Shown: positions 49,473 through 58,162, counted from the first letter of the stretch. The stretch: 64,000 bases of DNA from Amycolatopsis japonica (GCF_000732925.1 NZ_CP008953.1:6262001-6326000), one strand, 5' to 3'. Notes: generated by a model not told the origin, from the sequence alone. Made by a program: numbers and translations.

Positions 49473-49601
49473 TCAGCCGCCGAAGAGCTGGACCACCTTG
49501 CGGAACAGTTCGTAGACGCCGTACGCGAACGGGAGCGCGACCCACAGCCACGCGAAGACCATCAGCCCGGTGCGGCGGCGTTCGGGAGCCTGTTCGGTCA
49601 T
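49473..49601 (-). CDS. 42-residue membrane protein, OFA transporter small partner
   Basis: Not long enough for automatic detection. It encodes MTEQAPERRRTGLMVF, AWLWVALPFAYGVYELF, RKVVQLFGG: a basic N-terminus, one transmembrane helix (about 13-33) and a short charged tail. Its ATG overlaps the transporter stop (ATGA), so translation is coupled. Small helical partners of this type accompany OFA-family transporters in many bacteria, which is my recollection rather than a search result. Confidence 0.78.
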   Translation of the reverse strand: MTEQAPERRRTGLMVFAWLWVALPFAYGVYELFRKVVQLFGG

Positions 49602-50959
49602 CGGGCCTCACTCCTCGCGGGCTCACCGGACGACGCCGGCTCGTGGTACTTCGGGTTGACGGGGCGCACCAGCTCGTTCGCGACGAAACCGACGACCAGC
49701 AGGCCGATCATGATGAACAGTGACGTCGAGTACAGATCCGGGCCGACCTTGCCCGCAGACTTCTGGCTGTCGGCGATGGCGTTGACGATCAGCGGCCCGA
49801 GCACGCCGGCCATCGACCACGCGGTCAGCAGCCTGCCGTGAATCGCGCCCACCTGGTAGGTGCCGAAGAGGTCCTTCAGATACGCCGGCACGGTCGCGAA
49901 CCCGCCGCCGTAGAAGGACAGGATCAGCATCGCGCACAGGACGAACACGAGCTTGGAGGCGTTCGTGGTCAGCGCGATCACCAGATACAGCAGGGCGCCG
50001 ACGCCGAGGTAGAGCCGGTAGATGTTCTTGCGCCCCACCAGGTCCGAAGTGGACGACCAGACGAACCGGCCGAGCATGTTGGTCAGCGAAAGCAACGCGA
50101 CGAACCCGGCCGCGGCGGCGGTGCCGACCGGCGTGGAGGTCTCGCGGAAGAAGTCCGCGATCATCGGCGAGGCCTTCTCCAGGATGCCGATCCCCGCGGT
50201 CACGTTGAAGCACAGGACCACCCAGAGGAGCCAGAACTGCGGCGTCCTGATGGCGTTGCGCGCCGACACGTTCGCGGTGGTGATCATCGCGTTGCCGTGG
50301 TCGGTCTTCGGTTCCCAGCCCTTCGGCTTCCAGTCGTCGGCGGGCACCCGCACCAGCAGGATGCCGAGGGTCATGAAGACCGCGTAGACCAGGCCGTGCA
50401 CGAGGAAGGCCGTCGCGACCGTCCCGATGGACCACGGCGCCGTTCCCAGCATCTGCGAAGACCACGGGGAGGCGATCAGCGCGCCGCCGCCGAAGCCCAT
50501 GATCGCGATGCCGGTGGCCATGCCCGGCCGGTCCGGGAACCATTTGATCAGCGTCGACACCGGCGAGATGTAGCCGATCCCGAGCCCGATGCCGCCGATC
50601 CCGCCCCAGCCGAGGACGACGAGCCAGTACTGCGACGTCGCCACACCGAGCGCGGAGAGCAGGAAGCCCGAGCTGAAGCAGACCATCGAGACGAACATCG
50701 CCCAGCGCGGCCCGTTGCGTTCGACCAGCGTCCCGCCGAAGGCCGCCGACAGCCCGAGCATCACGATGCCGAGCTGGAACGGCAGCGCGCTCTCGGTCCC
50801 GGTGAGGCCGAGGGTCTTCTCCAACGGCGGTTTGAAGACGCTCCACGCGTACGCCTGCCCGATCGACAGGTGGACGGCCAGCGCGGCGGGCGGCACCAGC
50901 CAGCGGCTCCAGCCCGGTGATGCGACGATGCGGGAACGGTCCAGGAAGCCGACAGCCAT
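49598..50959 (-). CDS. OFA-family MFS transporter (oxalate/formate antiporter type)
   Basis: MFS transporter of 453 residues with about 12 hydrophobic segments. LAVHLSIGQAYAWSVFKPPLE is the OFA signature near the first helix. Further family features are QLGIVMLGLSAAFGGTLVERNGPRWAMFVSM, LGWGGIGGIGLGIGYISPVSTLIKWFPDRPGMATGIAIMGFGGGALIASP and the second-half copy LGRFVWSSTSDLVGRKN. ATG 50959 follows ACGGAGGCGCCGG; the longer upstream frame is noise. Divergent from fdhD, upstream of the 42-residue partner. Oxalate/formate exchange is the family prototype; the actual substrate is inferred from the neighbouring formate-related genes. Confidence 0.93.
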   Translation of the reverse strand: MAVGFLDRSRIVASPGWSRWLVPPAALAVHLSIGQAYAWSVFKPPLEKTLGLTGTESALPFQLGIVMLGLSAAFGGTLVERNGPRWAMFVSMVCFSSGFLLSALGVATSQYWLVVLGWGGIGGIGLGIGYISPVSTLIKWFPDRPGMATGIAIMGFGGGALIASPWSSQMLGTAPWSIGTVATAFLVHGLVYAVFMTLGILLVRVPADDWKPKGWEPKTDHGNAMITTANVSARNAIRTPQFWLLWVVLCFNVTAGIGILEKASPMIADFFRETSTPVGTAAAAGFVALLSLTNMLGRFVWSSTSDLVGRKNIYRLYLGVGALLYLVIALTTNASKLVFVLCAMLILSFYGGGFATVPAYLKDLFGTYQVGAIHGRLLTAWSMAGVLGPLIVNAIADSQKSAGKVGPDLYSTSLFIMIGLLVVGFVANELVRPVNPKYHEPASSGEPARSEAR

Positions 50960-50990
50960 CCGGCGCCTCCGTACTCTGAGGATGTGCACT

Positions 50991-51012
50991 GGGAATGTAT
51001 TACTTAATTCCC
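50991..51012. promoter_or_regulatory. Inverted repeat in the OFA-transporter/fdhD divergent promoter
   Basis: GGGAAT (50991-50996) and ATTCCC (51007-51012) are 10 bp apart in a 120-bp divergent gap. On the minus strand the spacer holds TAATAC, a good -10 element for the transporter. An operator for an unidentified regulator is likely. Confidence 0.45.
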
Positions 51013-51079
51013 GACGTTGCAGTATCCAGGTGTTGAATGTTTCGGCGTCGAACAAACCGGCCAGAAGGGTGGACCACAC

Positions 51080-51910
51080 GTGGGCAGGGTGACGGTGCGA
51101 CGTCCGGTGCGGAAGATCTCCGCGACCAAGGACGTGCGGCGGCCCGACGCGCTCGCGGCCGAGGAACCGCTGGAGATCCGCGTCGGCGGCAAGGCACTCG
51201 CGGTCACCATGCGGACACCCGGCAACGACGTCGAACTCGCGCACGGGTTCCTGTTGTCCGAAGGCGTACTCGCCTCGCGTGAGGACGTCGCGGTCGCGCG
51301 GTACTGCGACGGCGTCGACGACCAGGGCCGCAACACCTACAACGTCCTGGACCTCGCACTGGCCGAAGGGGTCGCCCCGCCGGAGACCGGCGTCGAGCGG
51401 AACTTCTACACCACGTCCTCGTGCGGGGTCTGCGGCAAGGCCGCGCTCGACGCGGTGAAACTGAAAAGCCGGTTTTCCCCGGAGAAGTCCGAATTCGCGG
51501 TGAGCACCGACGTGCTGGCGAAGCTCCCGGACACGCTCCGCGCCCACCAGAAGGTGTTCTCCAGCACCGGCGGCCTGCACGCGGCCGCCCTGTTCGACGG
51601 CGACGGGAACCTCGCCGTCGTCCGCGAGGACGTCGGCAGGCACAACGCCGTCGACAAGGTGCTGGGCTGGGCGCTGCAGGAGGGCCGGATCCCCGCGACG
51701 GACACCGGGTTGCTGGTGTCCGGCCGCGCCTCGTTCGAACTGGTGCAGAAGGCCGCCATGGCCGGGATCGGGCTGCTGGCGGCCGTCTCCGCGCCGTCGT
51801 CGCTGGCCGCGGAACTGGCCGAGGAGAACGGCATGACCCTCATCGGTTTCCTGCGCGGCGACAGCATGAACCTCTACAGCGGCGAACAGCGGGTGCTCGG
51901 CCTCGGCTGA
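51080..51910 (+). CDS. fdhD: Formate dehydrogenase sulfurtransferase FdhD
   Basis: Transfers sulfur to the molybdenum cofactor of formate dehydrogenase; 276 residues from GTG 51080, preceded by AGAAGGGTGG. Two catalytic cysteines are in TTSSCGVCGK (CxxC), with ELAHGFLLSEG near the N-terminus, VREDVGRHNAVDKVLG and VSGRASFELVQKAAMAGI as conserved family blocks. It supports the identity of the YdeP-like gene upstream as a molybdenum enzyme needing sulfuration. Convergent with the carotenoid oxygenase. Confidence 0.95.
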   Translation: MGRVTVRRPVRKISATKDVRRPDALAAEEPLEIRVGGKALAVTMRTPGNDVELAHGFLLSEGVLASREDVAVARYCDGVDDQGRNTYNVLDLALAEGVAPPETGVERNFYTTSSCGVCGKAALDAVKLKSRFSPEKSEFAVSTDVLAKLPDTLRAHQKVFSSTGGLHAAALFDGDGNLAVVREDVGRHNAVDKVLGWALQEGRIPATDTGLLVSGRASFELVQKAAMAGIGLLAAVSAPSSLAAELAEENGMTLIGFLRGDSMNLYSGEQRVLGLG

Positions 51911-51916
51911 GCCGGG

Positions 51917-53353
51917 TCAGCCCTGGTTGCCCACCCAGTTGCCGTGGAAACCGTTCGGCACCCGGTCCGGCAGGTGCACGGCGCCCACGGTCTCCAGCGT
52001 CCCCGCGTCCAAAATGGTCAGATCGCTCTTCTGCGTCGCGGGATCGTAGACGAACCCCATCAGCACACCCTCGTCCTCGCCCGCGTCCACCGAGGACGGG
52101 ACGAACACGAACTCCCCCACCTGCGCGCCGTCGCCGAATTCCCGTGACCGGACCGACCGGTTCCACAGATCGTGCTTCAGCAGGGAGCCCGACGACGCCG
52201 AACCATCCTTTGTGGACACCGAGTAGCCGAACCGGTGCGGCCGCCCGACCAGTCGCTCGTCGACGCGCGGGAACTCCTGGCCCTGGTCGTCGAGACGTTC
52301 CTCGACGACCTTGCCCGCGGCCAGGTCGACGGTCCAGCGGTCCAGGGTCGGCGGCCCCTCGGCCGGTCCGAGCAGCTCGGTGTCGAACATCTTCGGATGC
52401 CGGACGACGTCCAGCACGATGGTGTCGCCGTCGTCGTAGGCGTTCATCGGGTGGAACACGTAGCACGGCTCGACGTCGAACCAGCGGACGTCGCCGTTGC
52501 CACCCTCGCGCGGCATGACGCCGATTCGCGCCGGATACTTCGGGTTCCAGCGGTACGGCAGGCCGGCGTTGCCCGAGATCCGCTGACGCAGCTTCGCCCC
52601 GAAGGGATCCGGCACCTTCACCTTGCCCACCAGCGCGGACATCACGAGCCGCGCGGGGGTGCGCAGCGCCGTCGGGACGGACGCGGCGACCGCCTGCTCC
52701 GAATCGAAGGCGACGGGGAGGTCGTAGAAGACGACGTGCTTCTCGGTCAGGGAGAAGTCGTGCATCATCGGCGAGCCGGTGACCTCGACGTCGACCGTGC
52801 GCCGCGCGCGCCCCTGCGCGTCGATCACCGAGTACTGCACCTTGTTCCCCGAGCCGAAGAAGTACGAGACGGCGTGCAGCTCACCGGTCTCCGGGTCCCG
52901 CTTGGGGTGCGCGGTGTAGCCGCCGGGCAGGGTGCCGTCGAAATCGCAGGCACCCACGGTGTCGAGTTCGTCGGTCAGTTCGAAACTCGTGGCACCGCCC
53001 TCGATCAGGGCGAGGGTCTTGCCCGCGTGGCCGATCACGTTCGTGTTGGCCCCCAGGCCGGCGGCCGCGCCGCCTTCCCAGCGTTCACCGAGCTCCCGCG
53101 CGAGCCGGGGATTGCGCACCCAGCGGTTGCGGTACCACTCGGCGCGGCCGTCCCGCAGCCGGACGCCGTGCACCATGCCGTCGCCCATGAACCAGTGGTA
53201 GGTCGCGGGGTCCACTTCGGACAGCGGGTTCGGCCCGTTCCGCAGATAGCGCCCGTCCAGGTACTCCGGGATGTGCCCGGTGACGCTGAGTCCGGTGATC
53301 GTGTGCTCACGGTTGACCGGGGCGAAGTTGCCCTCGAGGAACTTGTTGCCCAT
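51917..53353 (-). CDS. Carotenoid cleavage oxygenase family protein
   Basis: Non-haem Fe(II) dioxygenase of the RPE65/carotenoid or lignostilbene type, 478 residues from ATG 53353. Iron ligands: His149 (GGYTAHP), His198 (MMHDF), His301 (YVFHPMNAYDDGD) and His470 (NGFHGNW), all conserved. RYLRNGPNPL and YHWFMGDGMVHGVRLRDG are the family N-terminal blocks. Substrate unknown: an apocarotenoid or stilbene is likely. A divergent TetR gene with a double operator in the intergenic space suggests induction by its substrate or product. Confidence 0.93.
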   Translation of the reverse strand: MGNKFLEGNFAPVNREHTITGLSVTGHIPEYLDGRYLRNGPNPLSEVDPATYHWFMGDGMVHGVRLRDGRAEWYRNRWVRNPRLARELGERWEGGAAAGLGANTNVIGHAGKTLALIEGGATSFELTDELDTVGACDFDGTLPGGYTAHPKRDPETGELHAVSYFFGSGNKVQYSVIDAQGRARRTVDVEVTGSPMMHDFSLTEKHVVFYDLPVAFDSEQAVAASVPTALRTPARLVMSALVGKVKVPDPFGAKLRQRISGNAGLPYRWNPKYPARIGVMPREGGNGDVRWFDVEPCYVFHPMNAYDDGDTIVLDVVRHPKMFDTELLGPAEGPPTLDRWTVDLAAGKVVEERLDDQGQEFPRVDERLVGRPHRFGYSVSTKDGSASSGSLLKHDLWNRSVRSREFGDGAQVGEFVFVPSSVDAGEDEGVLMGFVYDPATQKSDLTILDAGTLETVGAVHLPDRVPNGFHGNWVGNQG

Positions 53354-53372
53354 CACAGACCCCTACCCTGGA

Positions 53373-53408
53373 ATAACGATGTTATGTTCTCATTTATAAC
53401 AGGGTTAT
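53373..53408. promoter_or_regulatory. Two TetR-type operator palindromes between carotenoid oxygenase and tetR
   Basis: ATAACGATGTTAT (53373-53385) and ATAACAGGGTTAT (53396-53408) are 13-bp palindromes of the form ATAAC-N3-GTTAT, 23 bp centre to centre (about two helical turns). They lie in the 70-bp gap between divergent genes, 20-43 bp from each start, so binding would repress both. Confidence 0.8.
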
Positions 53409-53423
53409 GAGACACTGGCAAGC

Positions 53424-54122
53424 ATGGCACCGAAACCCTCCGCCGCCGAGGTCAAGGGCAAGCTGATCGAGGCGGCGATCCGGCTGCTCGCGCACGGCGG
53501 CCCGGAGGCGCTCCAGGCGCGCAAGCTGGCGGCCGAGATCGGCGCGTCCACCATGGCCGTGTACACCCACTTCGGCGGGATGGGCGCGCTCGTGGACGAG
53601 GTCGCGCGCGAGGGATTCCGGCGCCTGTCGGCGAATCTGGGCCGGGTCGAGGAGACCGACGACCCGGCGGCCGACATCCTCACCCTGGCGCTGGCCTACC
53701 GTCGGACCGTCGTGGACGACCCGCACCTCTACGCGGTGACCTTCGGCCAAAGCCAGCCCAGCGGGCAGAAGGCGACCCTCGGCGACATGACCAACGAGGA
53801 GACCCGCCGGAACGCCAGCGAAGAGGGCATCGAGGCCTTCGGCTACCTGGTCCGCGCCGCGAAGCGGGTGATCGACGCCGGCCGGTTCCGCCCCGCCCCG
53901 GAGTTCGAGGTCGCCGCGCAGCTCTGGAGCGCCGTGCACGGCTACATCACACTGGAGGTCGCCGGTCATTTCGGCGACGGCGAGAATGGTGTGGACCACA
54001 TCCTGATTCCCCTGGCCACCGCCCTCGGCGTGGGCCTGGGCGACACTTACGAGGCCGCGACGCGGTCCGCCCGCCTCTCGATCGAGGCCTGGCGCGCGAA
54101 AGAGGGAAACATCGGCACCTGA
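53424..54122 (+). CDS. TetR/AcrR family regulator of the carotenoid oxygenase
   Basis: Repressor of 232 residues. The N-terminal HTH is KLIEAAIRLLAHGGPEAL, QARKLAAEIGASTMAVYTHF and GGMGALVDEV. The larger C-terminal ligand domain, rich in Ala/Glu/Arg, is of the TetR_C_33-like type. ATG 53424 lies 16 bp after the second operator palindrome and lacks a strong ribosome-binding site, so it may be leaderless or weakly expressed. It is divergent from the carotenoid oxygenase and probably autoregulated. Confidence 0.92.
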   Translation: MAPKPSAAEVKGKLIEAAIRLLAHGGPEALQARKLAAEIGASTMAVYTHFGGMGALVDEVAREGFRRLSANLGRVEETDDPAADILTLALAYRRTVVDDPHLYAVTFGQSQPSGQKATLGDMTNEETRRNASEEGIEAFGYLVRAAKRVIDAGRFRPAPEFEVAAQLWSAVHGYITLEVAGHFGDGENGVDHILIPLATALGVGLGDTYEAATRSARLSIEAWRAKEGNIGT

Positions 54123-54220
54123 TCCGGCGATACCTCGGTCACAGGTCGGTGAATCGTGCAACCTTCGAGCGGAAACGCGCGTCTGACCTGGTGGAAGCTC
54201 AACAGGGGGATCGGGGATCG

Positions 54221-55162
54221 GTGAACGAGGACGACCAGGGGCACACGACGCTGCCGGGGGTGGACGGCGCCCGCCGGTGGCTGAGCCGTCGTTCCGTGCT
54301 GATCGCGGGCGCCTCCGGCCTCGGCGTCGCCGGTCTCGCCGCCGGGACGGCCACCGGAGCCCTGCCGTTCAGCGAAGCGCTCCAGCGGGCGCTCGGTGTC
54401 GCGTCGCCGACCCCGGCCACCCAGCTGGGCAGCCCGCGTGTCGAACGCGTCTACTCCGAAGCCCGCGGCCGCGAGGTCGATCTCGTGCTCATGCTGCCGA
54501 CCAAGGCACCGCCCAAGGGCCTGCCGATGTCGCTGATGCTGCACGGCCTCCACGGCACCGCGCGGCACGCGGCCCCGACAGGACTGCTGAAACAGCTCGG
54601 CAGCGAGGTCGCCCGCAAGGCGGTGCCCCCGTTCGGATTCGTCGCCGTCGACGGCGGAGACCACTACTGGCACGAGAACAAGCCGGGCGACAACCCGATG
54701 GCGATGCTGCTCGAAGAGGTCCCCCGCTGGCTCGCCGCCCGCGGCCTCGGCGGCCGCGACGGGCAGCCGTTCGCCGCCACCGGGCTTTCGATGGGCGGCT
54801 TCGGCGCGCTGCTGTACACCCGGCGCCGTCTGGAACGCCGTCGCCCGCCCGCCGCGGTCGCGGCCCTCGCGCCCGCGCTCATCACGTCGTGGGCCGAGAT
54901 GAGCAAACGGCGTGCGTTCCGCGACGCCGCCGACTGGGGCTCGCTGGACCCGCTGCGGCACATCGACGTCACCAAGAAGGTGCCGACCGGGATCTGGTGC
55001 GGGACCGAAGACCCGTTCATCGGCGGGGTGCGGAAGTTCATCTCCGAGGCGCGGCCCATGGTCGCGCACACGGCACGCGGCAAGCACGGCGACGCCTTCA
55101 ATCGCACGGTCGTACCGAGCCTGATCGCGTTCCTCGGCAAACACGTCCCGAAGAACGCCTGA
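54221..55162 (+). CDS. Exported alpha/beta-hydrolase (esterase-like)
   Basis: Serine esterase of about 313 residues from GTG 54221, preceded by AGGGGGATCGGGGATCG. A Tat-like signal (RWLSRRSVLIAGASGLGVAGLAAG, about 17-42) indicates export folded. The catalytic nucleophile is in GLSMGGFGALLY (GxSxG); MLHGLHGTARHA forms the oxyanion region; GTEDPF and HGDAFNR are probable acid and base segments. It resembles the esterase D / mycolyl-esterase-like branch. The substrate is unknown. It ends 5 bp before the convergent anti-sigma gene. Confidence 0.85.
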   Translation: MNEDDQGHTTLPGVDGARRWLSRRSVLIAGASGLGVAGLAAGTATGALPFSEALQRALGVASPTPATQLGSPRVERVYSEARGREVDLVLMLPTKAPPKGLPMSLMLHGLHGTARHAAPTGLLKQLGSEVARKAVPPFGFVAVDGGDHYWHENKPGDNPMAMLLEEVPRWLAARGLGGRDGQPFAATGLSMGGFGALLYTRRRLERRRPPAAVAALAPALITSWAEMSKRRAFRDAADWGSLDPLRHIDVTKKVPTGIWCGTEDPFIGGVRKFISEARPMVAHTARGKHGDAFNRTVVPSLIAFLGKHVPKNA

Positions 55163-55167
55163 GCCGC

Positions 55168-56088
55168 TCAGACGCGGAAGTAGATCCTGGTCACGGTCGA
55201 CCCCGGTCTCAGGTACTGCCGGACCAGGTCGGCGACCTGGTTCACCAGCACCAGGCCACGTCCGCCGATCTGTCCCGGCGACGCGGGACGGCGGCCCGCC
55301 AGCGGATCGCTCAGCGTGCCTTCGTCGATGACCTCGCAGAGCACGTAGTCCTCTTCGCGCCAGACGCGGACGACGCCGTGACCCGAACCGTGCAGCACGC
55401 TGTTGGCGGACAGCTCGGCCACGGCGAGCACGAGATCTTCCACCCGCTCCAACGCGAGCCCGTACTCCTCGGCCCGGTCCTGCGCGAAACTCCGCACCGC
55501 GCCGAGCCGGGCGAGGTCGAAGCGGAACGCGTCGGCGGCCCGCGGTTCGGGCAGCGGCAGGTTGTACTTCTCGACGACCGCGTCGGGCGCGTATCCCGCG
55601 CTCGGGCGATCTCCCCCGGCGCCGGACAGCGTCGGATGGGTCCGCTCGGCGTCGGCGAGGACGTCGTCTTCGAGCCGGTTGCGGTCGTACGGGCAAAGGA
55701 TGCTCAGCTCGCGGTCCCCGAAGGCGAAGTTGATCAGTGCCTCGTGCTGCGCGCACGCCGGGTACTCGAGGGCCGACCGGCCCGCCCAGATCGGCTCGCC
55801 GATGATCCGCACCGGACCCGGGCGGTTGTCCGCGAACGCGAGCAGCACCCCAGGGAGGATGCGGCCGGGATTGCGGCCCGCCTCGGTCATGTCGATGAAC
55901 TCGATCTCGGCCGCGGAATCGCCCAAAGCGGCTTCGATCAGCGCCAGATTCCGGCCTGGGACGGCCACGGCGACGGGCTCGCCGAGCTTCAGGCCCTCCC
56001 GGATGTACGGAACCGTACCGTTCAGGTACTCGGCGTCACCGGAGTAGAGCAGGCCCACATGGGAGAAGAGGCCCGCGGTGACTGTCAC
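55168..56088 (-). CDS. MEDS-domain anti-sigma factor / histidine kinase-like protein (RsbA family)
   Basis: Regulatory protein of 306 residues. The N-terminal MEDS domain (GLFSHVGLLYSGDAEYL, PGRNLALIEAAL; about 1-150) senses an unidentified signal, with a methanogen/methylotroph DcmR-like pattern including HEALINFAF and LCPYDR. The C-terminal HATPase_c domain (about 205-306) has AVAELSANSVLHGSGHG (N box) and DPLAGRR, GGRGLVLVNQVADLV (G box). There is no H-box, so it probably acts as an anti-sigma serine kinase. No sigma or anti-anti-sigma gene is adjacent, so its partner is unknown. Confidence 0.88.
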   Translation of the reverse strand: MTVTAGLFSHVGLLYSGDAEYLNGTVPYIREGLKLGEPVAVAVPGRNLALIEAALGDSAAEIEFIDMTEAGRNPGRILPGVLLAFADNRPGPVRIIGEPIWAGRSALEYPACAQHEALINFAFGDRELSILCPYDRNRLEDDVLADAERTHPTLSGAGGDRPSAGYAPDAVVEKYNLPLPEPRAADAFRFDLARLGAVRSFAQDRAEEYGLALERVEDLVLAVAELSANSVLHGSGHGVVRVWREEDYVLCEVIDEGTLSDPLAGRRPASPGQIGGRGLVLVNQVADLVRQYLRPGSTVTRIYFRV

Positions 56089-56164
56089 GGTGTCGTCTTA
56101 CCCCGTGGAGACGATTCTGAAACCCTGCTAACGGAGGGAAATCCCGGAAACGGTGCCGGGCCGA

Positions 56165-56545
56165 TCAGCCGAGCCAGCGTCCCGCCATCGAGATCAACCA
56201 GAATCCGGCGAGCGTCGCACCGGTGAACAGCCCGGTCCAGGCGACGAGCGATCGGTTGGCCTCCGCGCTTTTCGCCGCCTTGAGCCGGACGAGCGCGTAC
56301 GCCGAAACGGCGAAGAACGGCAGCGGGATCAGCGGCAGCGGCGACAAGCGGACGACCCCGGCCACCAGGCAGGTCGCCACCAGCACGCCCAGTGCGATCG
56401 TCAGCGCGCGCGGGATCCACGGATGCCCGCGGTAGGCCCCGACGACGATGCGTTCGGTGAGTTCGACGAGTCCCCTGACCTCGCGTGGACTCGCGGCTGC
56501 CAGCTCGGGAGCCTCGTTCTCGTCCTTCGTGGGAGTCAGCGGCAC
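56165..56545 (-). CDS. Small membrane protein of unknown function
   Basis: 126 residues. An acidic N-terminal part (ELAAASPREVRGLVELTERIVV) precedes three hydrophobic segments: ALTIALGVLVATCLVAGVV, PLPLIPLPFFAVSAYALV and LVAWTGLFTGATLAGFWLISMA. No family recognised. ATG 56545 sits just outside the CGGTCCGG/CCGGACCG hairpin (56561-56583). The minus-strand gene is downstream of clpX, but the clpX terminator separates them. Confidence 0.72.
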   Translation of the reverse strand: MPLTPTKDENEAPELAAASPREVRGLVELTERIVVGAYRGHPWIPRALTIALGVLVATCLVAGVVRLSPLPLIPLPFFAVSAYALVRLKAAKSAEANRSLVAWTGLFTGATLAGFWLISMAGRWLG

Positions 56546-56595
56546 CTTCGCATCCTATCCCGGTCCGGTCACCGGCCGGACCGGGCCGGAGAAAG

Positions 56596-56631
56596 CGATG
56601 CCCCGGCTGGAAGGATCCGGCCGGGGCATCG
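56596..56631 (-). terminator. Terminator after clpX
   Basis: CGATGCCCCGGC (56596-56607) pairs perfectly with GCCGGGGCATCG (56620-56631) around a 12-nt loop. It begins 18 bp past the clpX stop and is followed on the minus strand by CTTTCTCC, a weak pyrimidine tail. Confidence 0.75.
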
Positions 56632-56648
56632 GTGACGAAACAGCTCCG

Positions 56649-57944
56649 TCAGGCGGACTTCTCGCCGCGCTCGCTGCTGCGACGGCGTGACGGCTGACGC
56701 GCCACGATCGTCGGGTTCACGTTCTCGCGGACGGTCTGCTCGGTGATGACGACCTTCGCGACGTCGTCGCGGCTGGGGATGTCGTACATGACCGGCTGCA
56801 GGACCTCTTCCATGATCGCGCGCAGGCCACGGGCGCCGGTGCCGCGGAGCACGGCCTGGTCGGCGATGGCCTCGAGCGCGGTCTTGGTGAACTCCAGCTC
56901 GACGTTGTCCATCTCGAAGAGCTTCTTGTACTGCTTCACCAGCGCGTTGCGCGGCGTGGTCAGGATGCTGACCAGCGAGTCCTTGTCGAGGTGGGTCACC
57001 GTCGCCACGACCGGGAGACGCCCGATGAACTCCGGGATGAGCCCGAACTTGATCAGGTCTTCCGGCATGGTGTCGGAGAAGATGTCGCTCTCGTCGATCT
57101 CGGCCTTGGTGCGGATCTCCGCGCCGAACCCGAGGCCGCGCTTGCCGACCCGCTCGTTGATGATCTTCTCCAGCCCGGCGAACGCGCCGGCCACGATGAA
57201 CAGCACGTTCGTCGTGTCGATCTGGATGAACTCCTGGTGCGGGTGCTTGCGACCGCCCTGCGGCGGCACCGAGGCGGTGGTGCCCTCGAGGATCTTCAGC
57301 AGCGCCTGCTGCACGCCCTCGCCGGACACGTCGCGGGTGATCGACGGGTTCTCCGACTTGCGGGCGATCTTGTCGACCTCGTCGATGTAGATGATGCCCG
57401 TCTCGGCGCGCTTGACGTCGTAATCCGCCGCCTGGATCAGCTTGAGCAGGATGTTCTCGACGTCCTCGCCCACGTACCCGGCTTCGGTGAGCGCCGTGGC
57501 GTCCGCGATCGCGAACGGGACGTTCAGCATCTTCGCCAGGGTCTGGGCCAGATAGGTCTTGCCGCAGCCCGTCGGCCCCAGCATCAGGATGTTGGACTTC
57601 GCCAGCTCGACGGTCTCGTCCTTGGAATCCTTCGGCCCGGCCTTGTCGTCGGACTGCACACGCTTGTAGTGGTTGTACACCGCCACGGCCAGCGAACGCT
57701 TCGCGTCGTCCTGGCCGATGATGTACTGCTCGAGGAACTCGTGGATCTCGGCGGGTTTGGGCAGCTCGTCGAGCTTGACCTCACCGGCCTCGGCCAGTTC
57801 CTCTTCGATGATCTCGTTGCAGAGATCGATGCACTCATCGCAGATGTAGACCCCGGGGCCGGCAATGAGCTTCTTCACCTGCTTCTGGCTCTTGCCGCAG
57901 AAAGAACATTTCAGCAGGTCGCCGCCGTCACCGATCCGTGCCAT
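56649..57944 (-). CDS. clpX: ATP-dependent protease ATP-binding subunit ClpX
   Basis: AAA+ unfoldase feeding substrates to ClpP, 431 residues. An N-terminal zinc-binding domain (CSFCGKSQKQVKKLIAGPGVYICDECIDLC, four cysteines) is followed by Walker A ILMLGPTGCGKTYLAQ, Walker B IIYIDEVDKIA, a pore loop GYVG (AGYVGEDVEN), the RKH loop GGRKHPHQ, and the IGF-type region GLIPEFIGRLPV that contacts ClpP. The clpP1P2 terminator at 58114-58154 suggests an independent promoter in the 219 bp upstream gap, but I could not place it reliably. Confidence 0.98.
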   Translation of the reverse strand: MARIGDGGDLLKCSFCGKSQKQVKKLIAGPGVYICDECIDLCNEIIEEELAEAGEVKLDELPKPAEIHEFLEQYIIGQDDAKRSLAVAVYNHYKRVQSDDKAGPKDSKDETVELAKSNILMLGPTGCGKTYLAQTLAKMLNVPFAIADATALTEAGYVGEDVENILLKLIQAADYDVKRAETGIIYIDEVDKIARKSENPSITRDVSGEGVQQALLKILEGTTASVPPQGGRKHPHQEFIQIDTTNVLFIVAGAFAGLEKIINERVGKRGLGFGAEIRTKAEIDESDIFSDTMPEDLIKFGLIPEFIGRLPVVATVTHLDKDSLVSILTTPRNALVKQYKKLFEMDNVELEFTKTALEAIADQAVLRGTGARGLRAIMEEVLQPVMYDIPSRDDVAKVVITEQTVRENVNPTIVARQPSRRRSSERGEKSA

Positions 57945-58113
57945 GGCCGTTGACCTCGTCCCCTCCGGCGCGATACGCGCCTGACTGTCTTACCGCCCCG
58001 GTCACGGATGACCTCTCGGAGCCTCACACACTGCCACTGACGGTACCCGTCCGATGCCGCCGACGGGAGAACCAACGTCACATCTGAGCACGCCAGAAGC
58101 TGACCATAGACCA

Positions 58114-58154
58114 GGGGTCCGGTGCGTGTCGTCTCCCGACACGCACCGGTCCCC
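58114..58154 (-). terminator. Terminator after clpP1-clpP2
   Basis: An 18-bp stem pairs 58114-58131 with 58137-58154 (GGGG, one T-T mismatch, then CCGGTGCGTGTCG) around TCTCC. It lies 9 bp past the clpP2 stop. It would separate clpP1P2 from clpX transcription. Confidence 0.85.
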
Positions 58155-58162
58155 TCGCCCGA

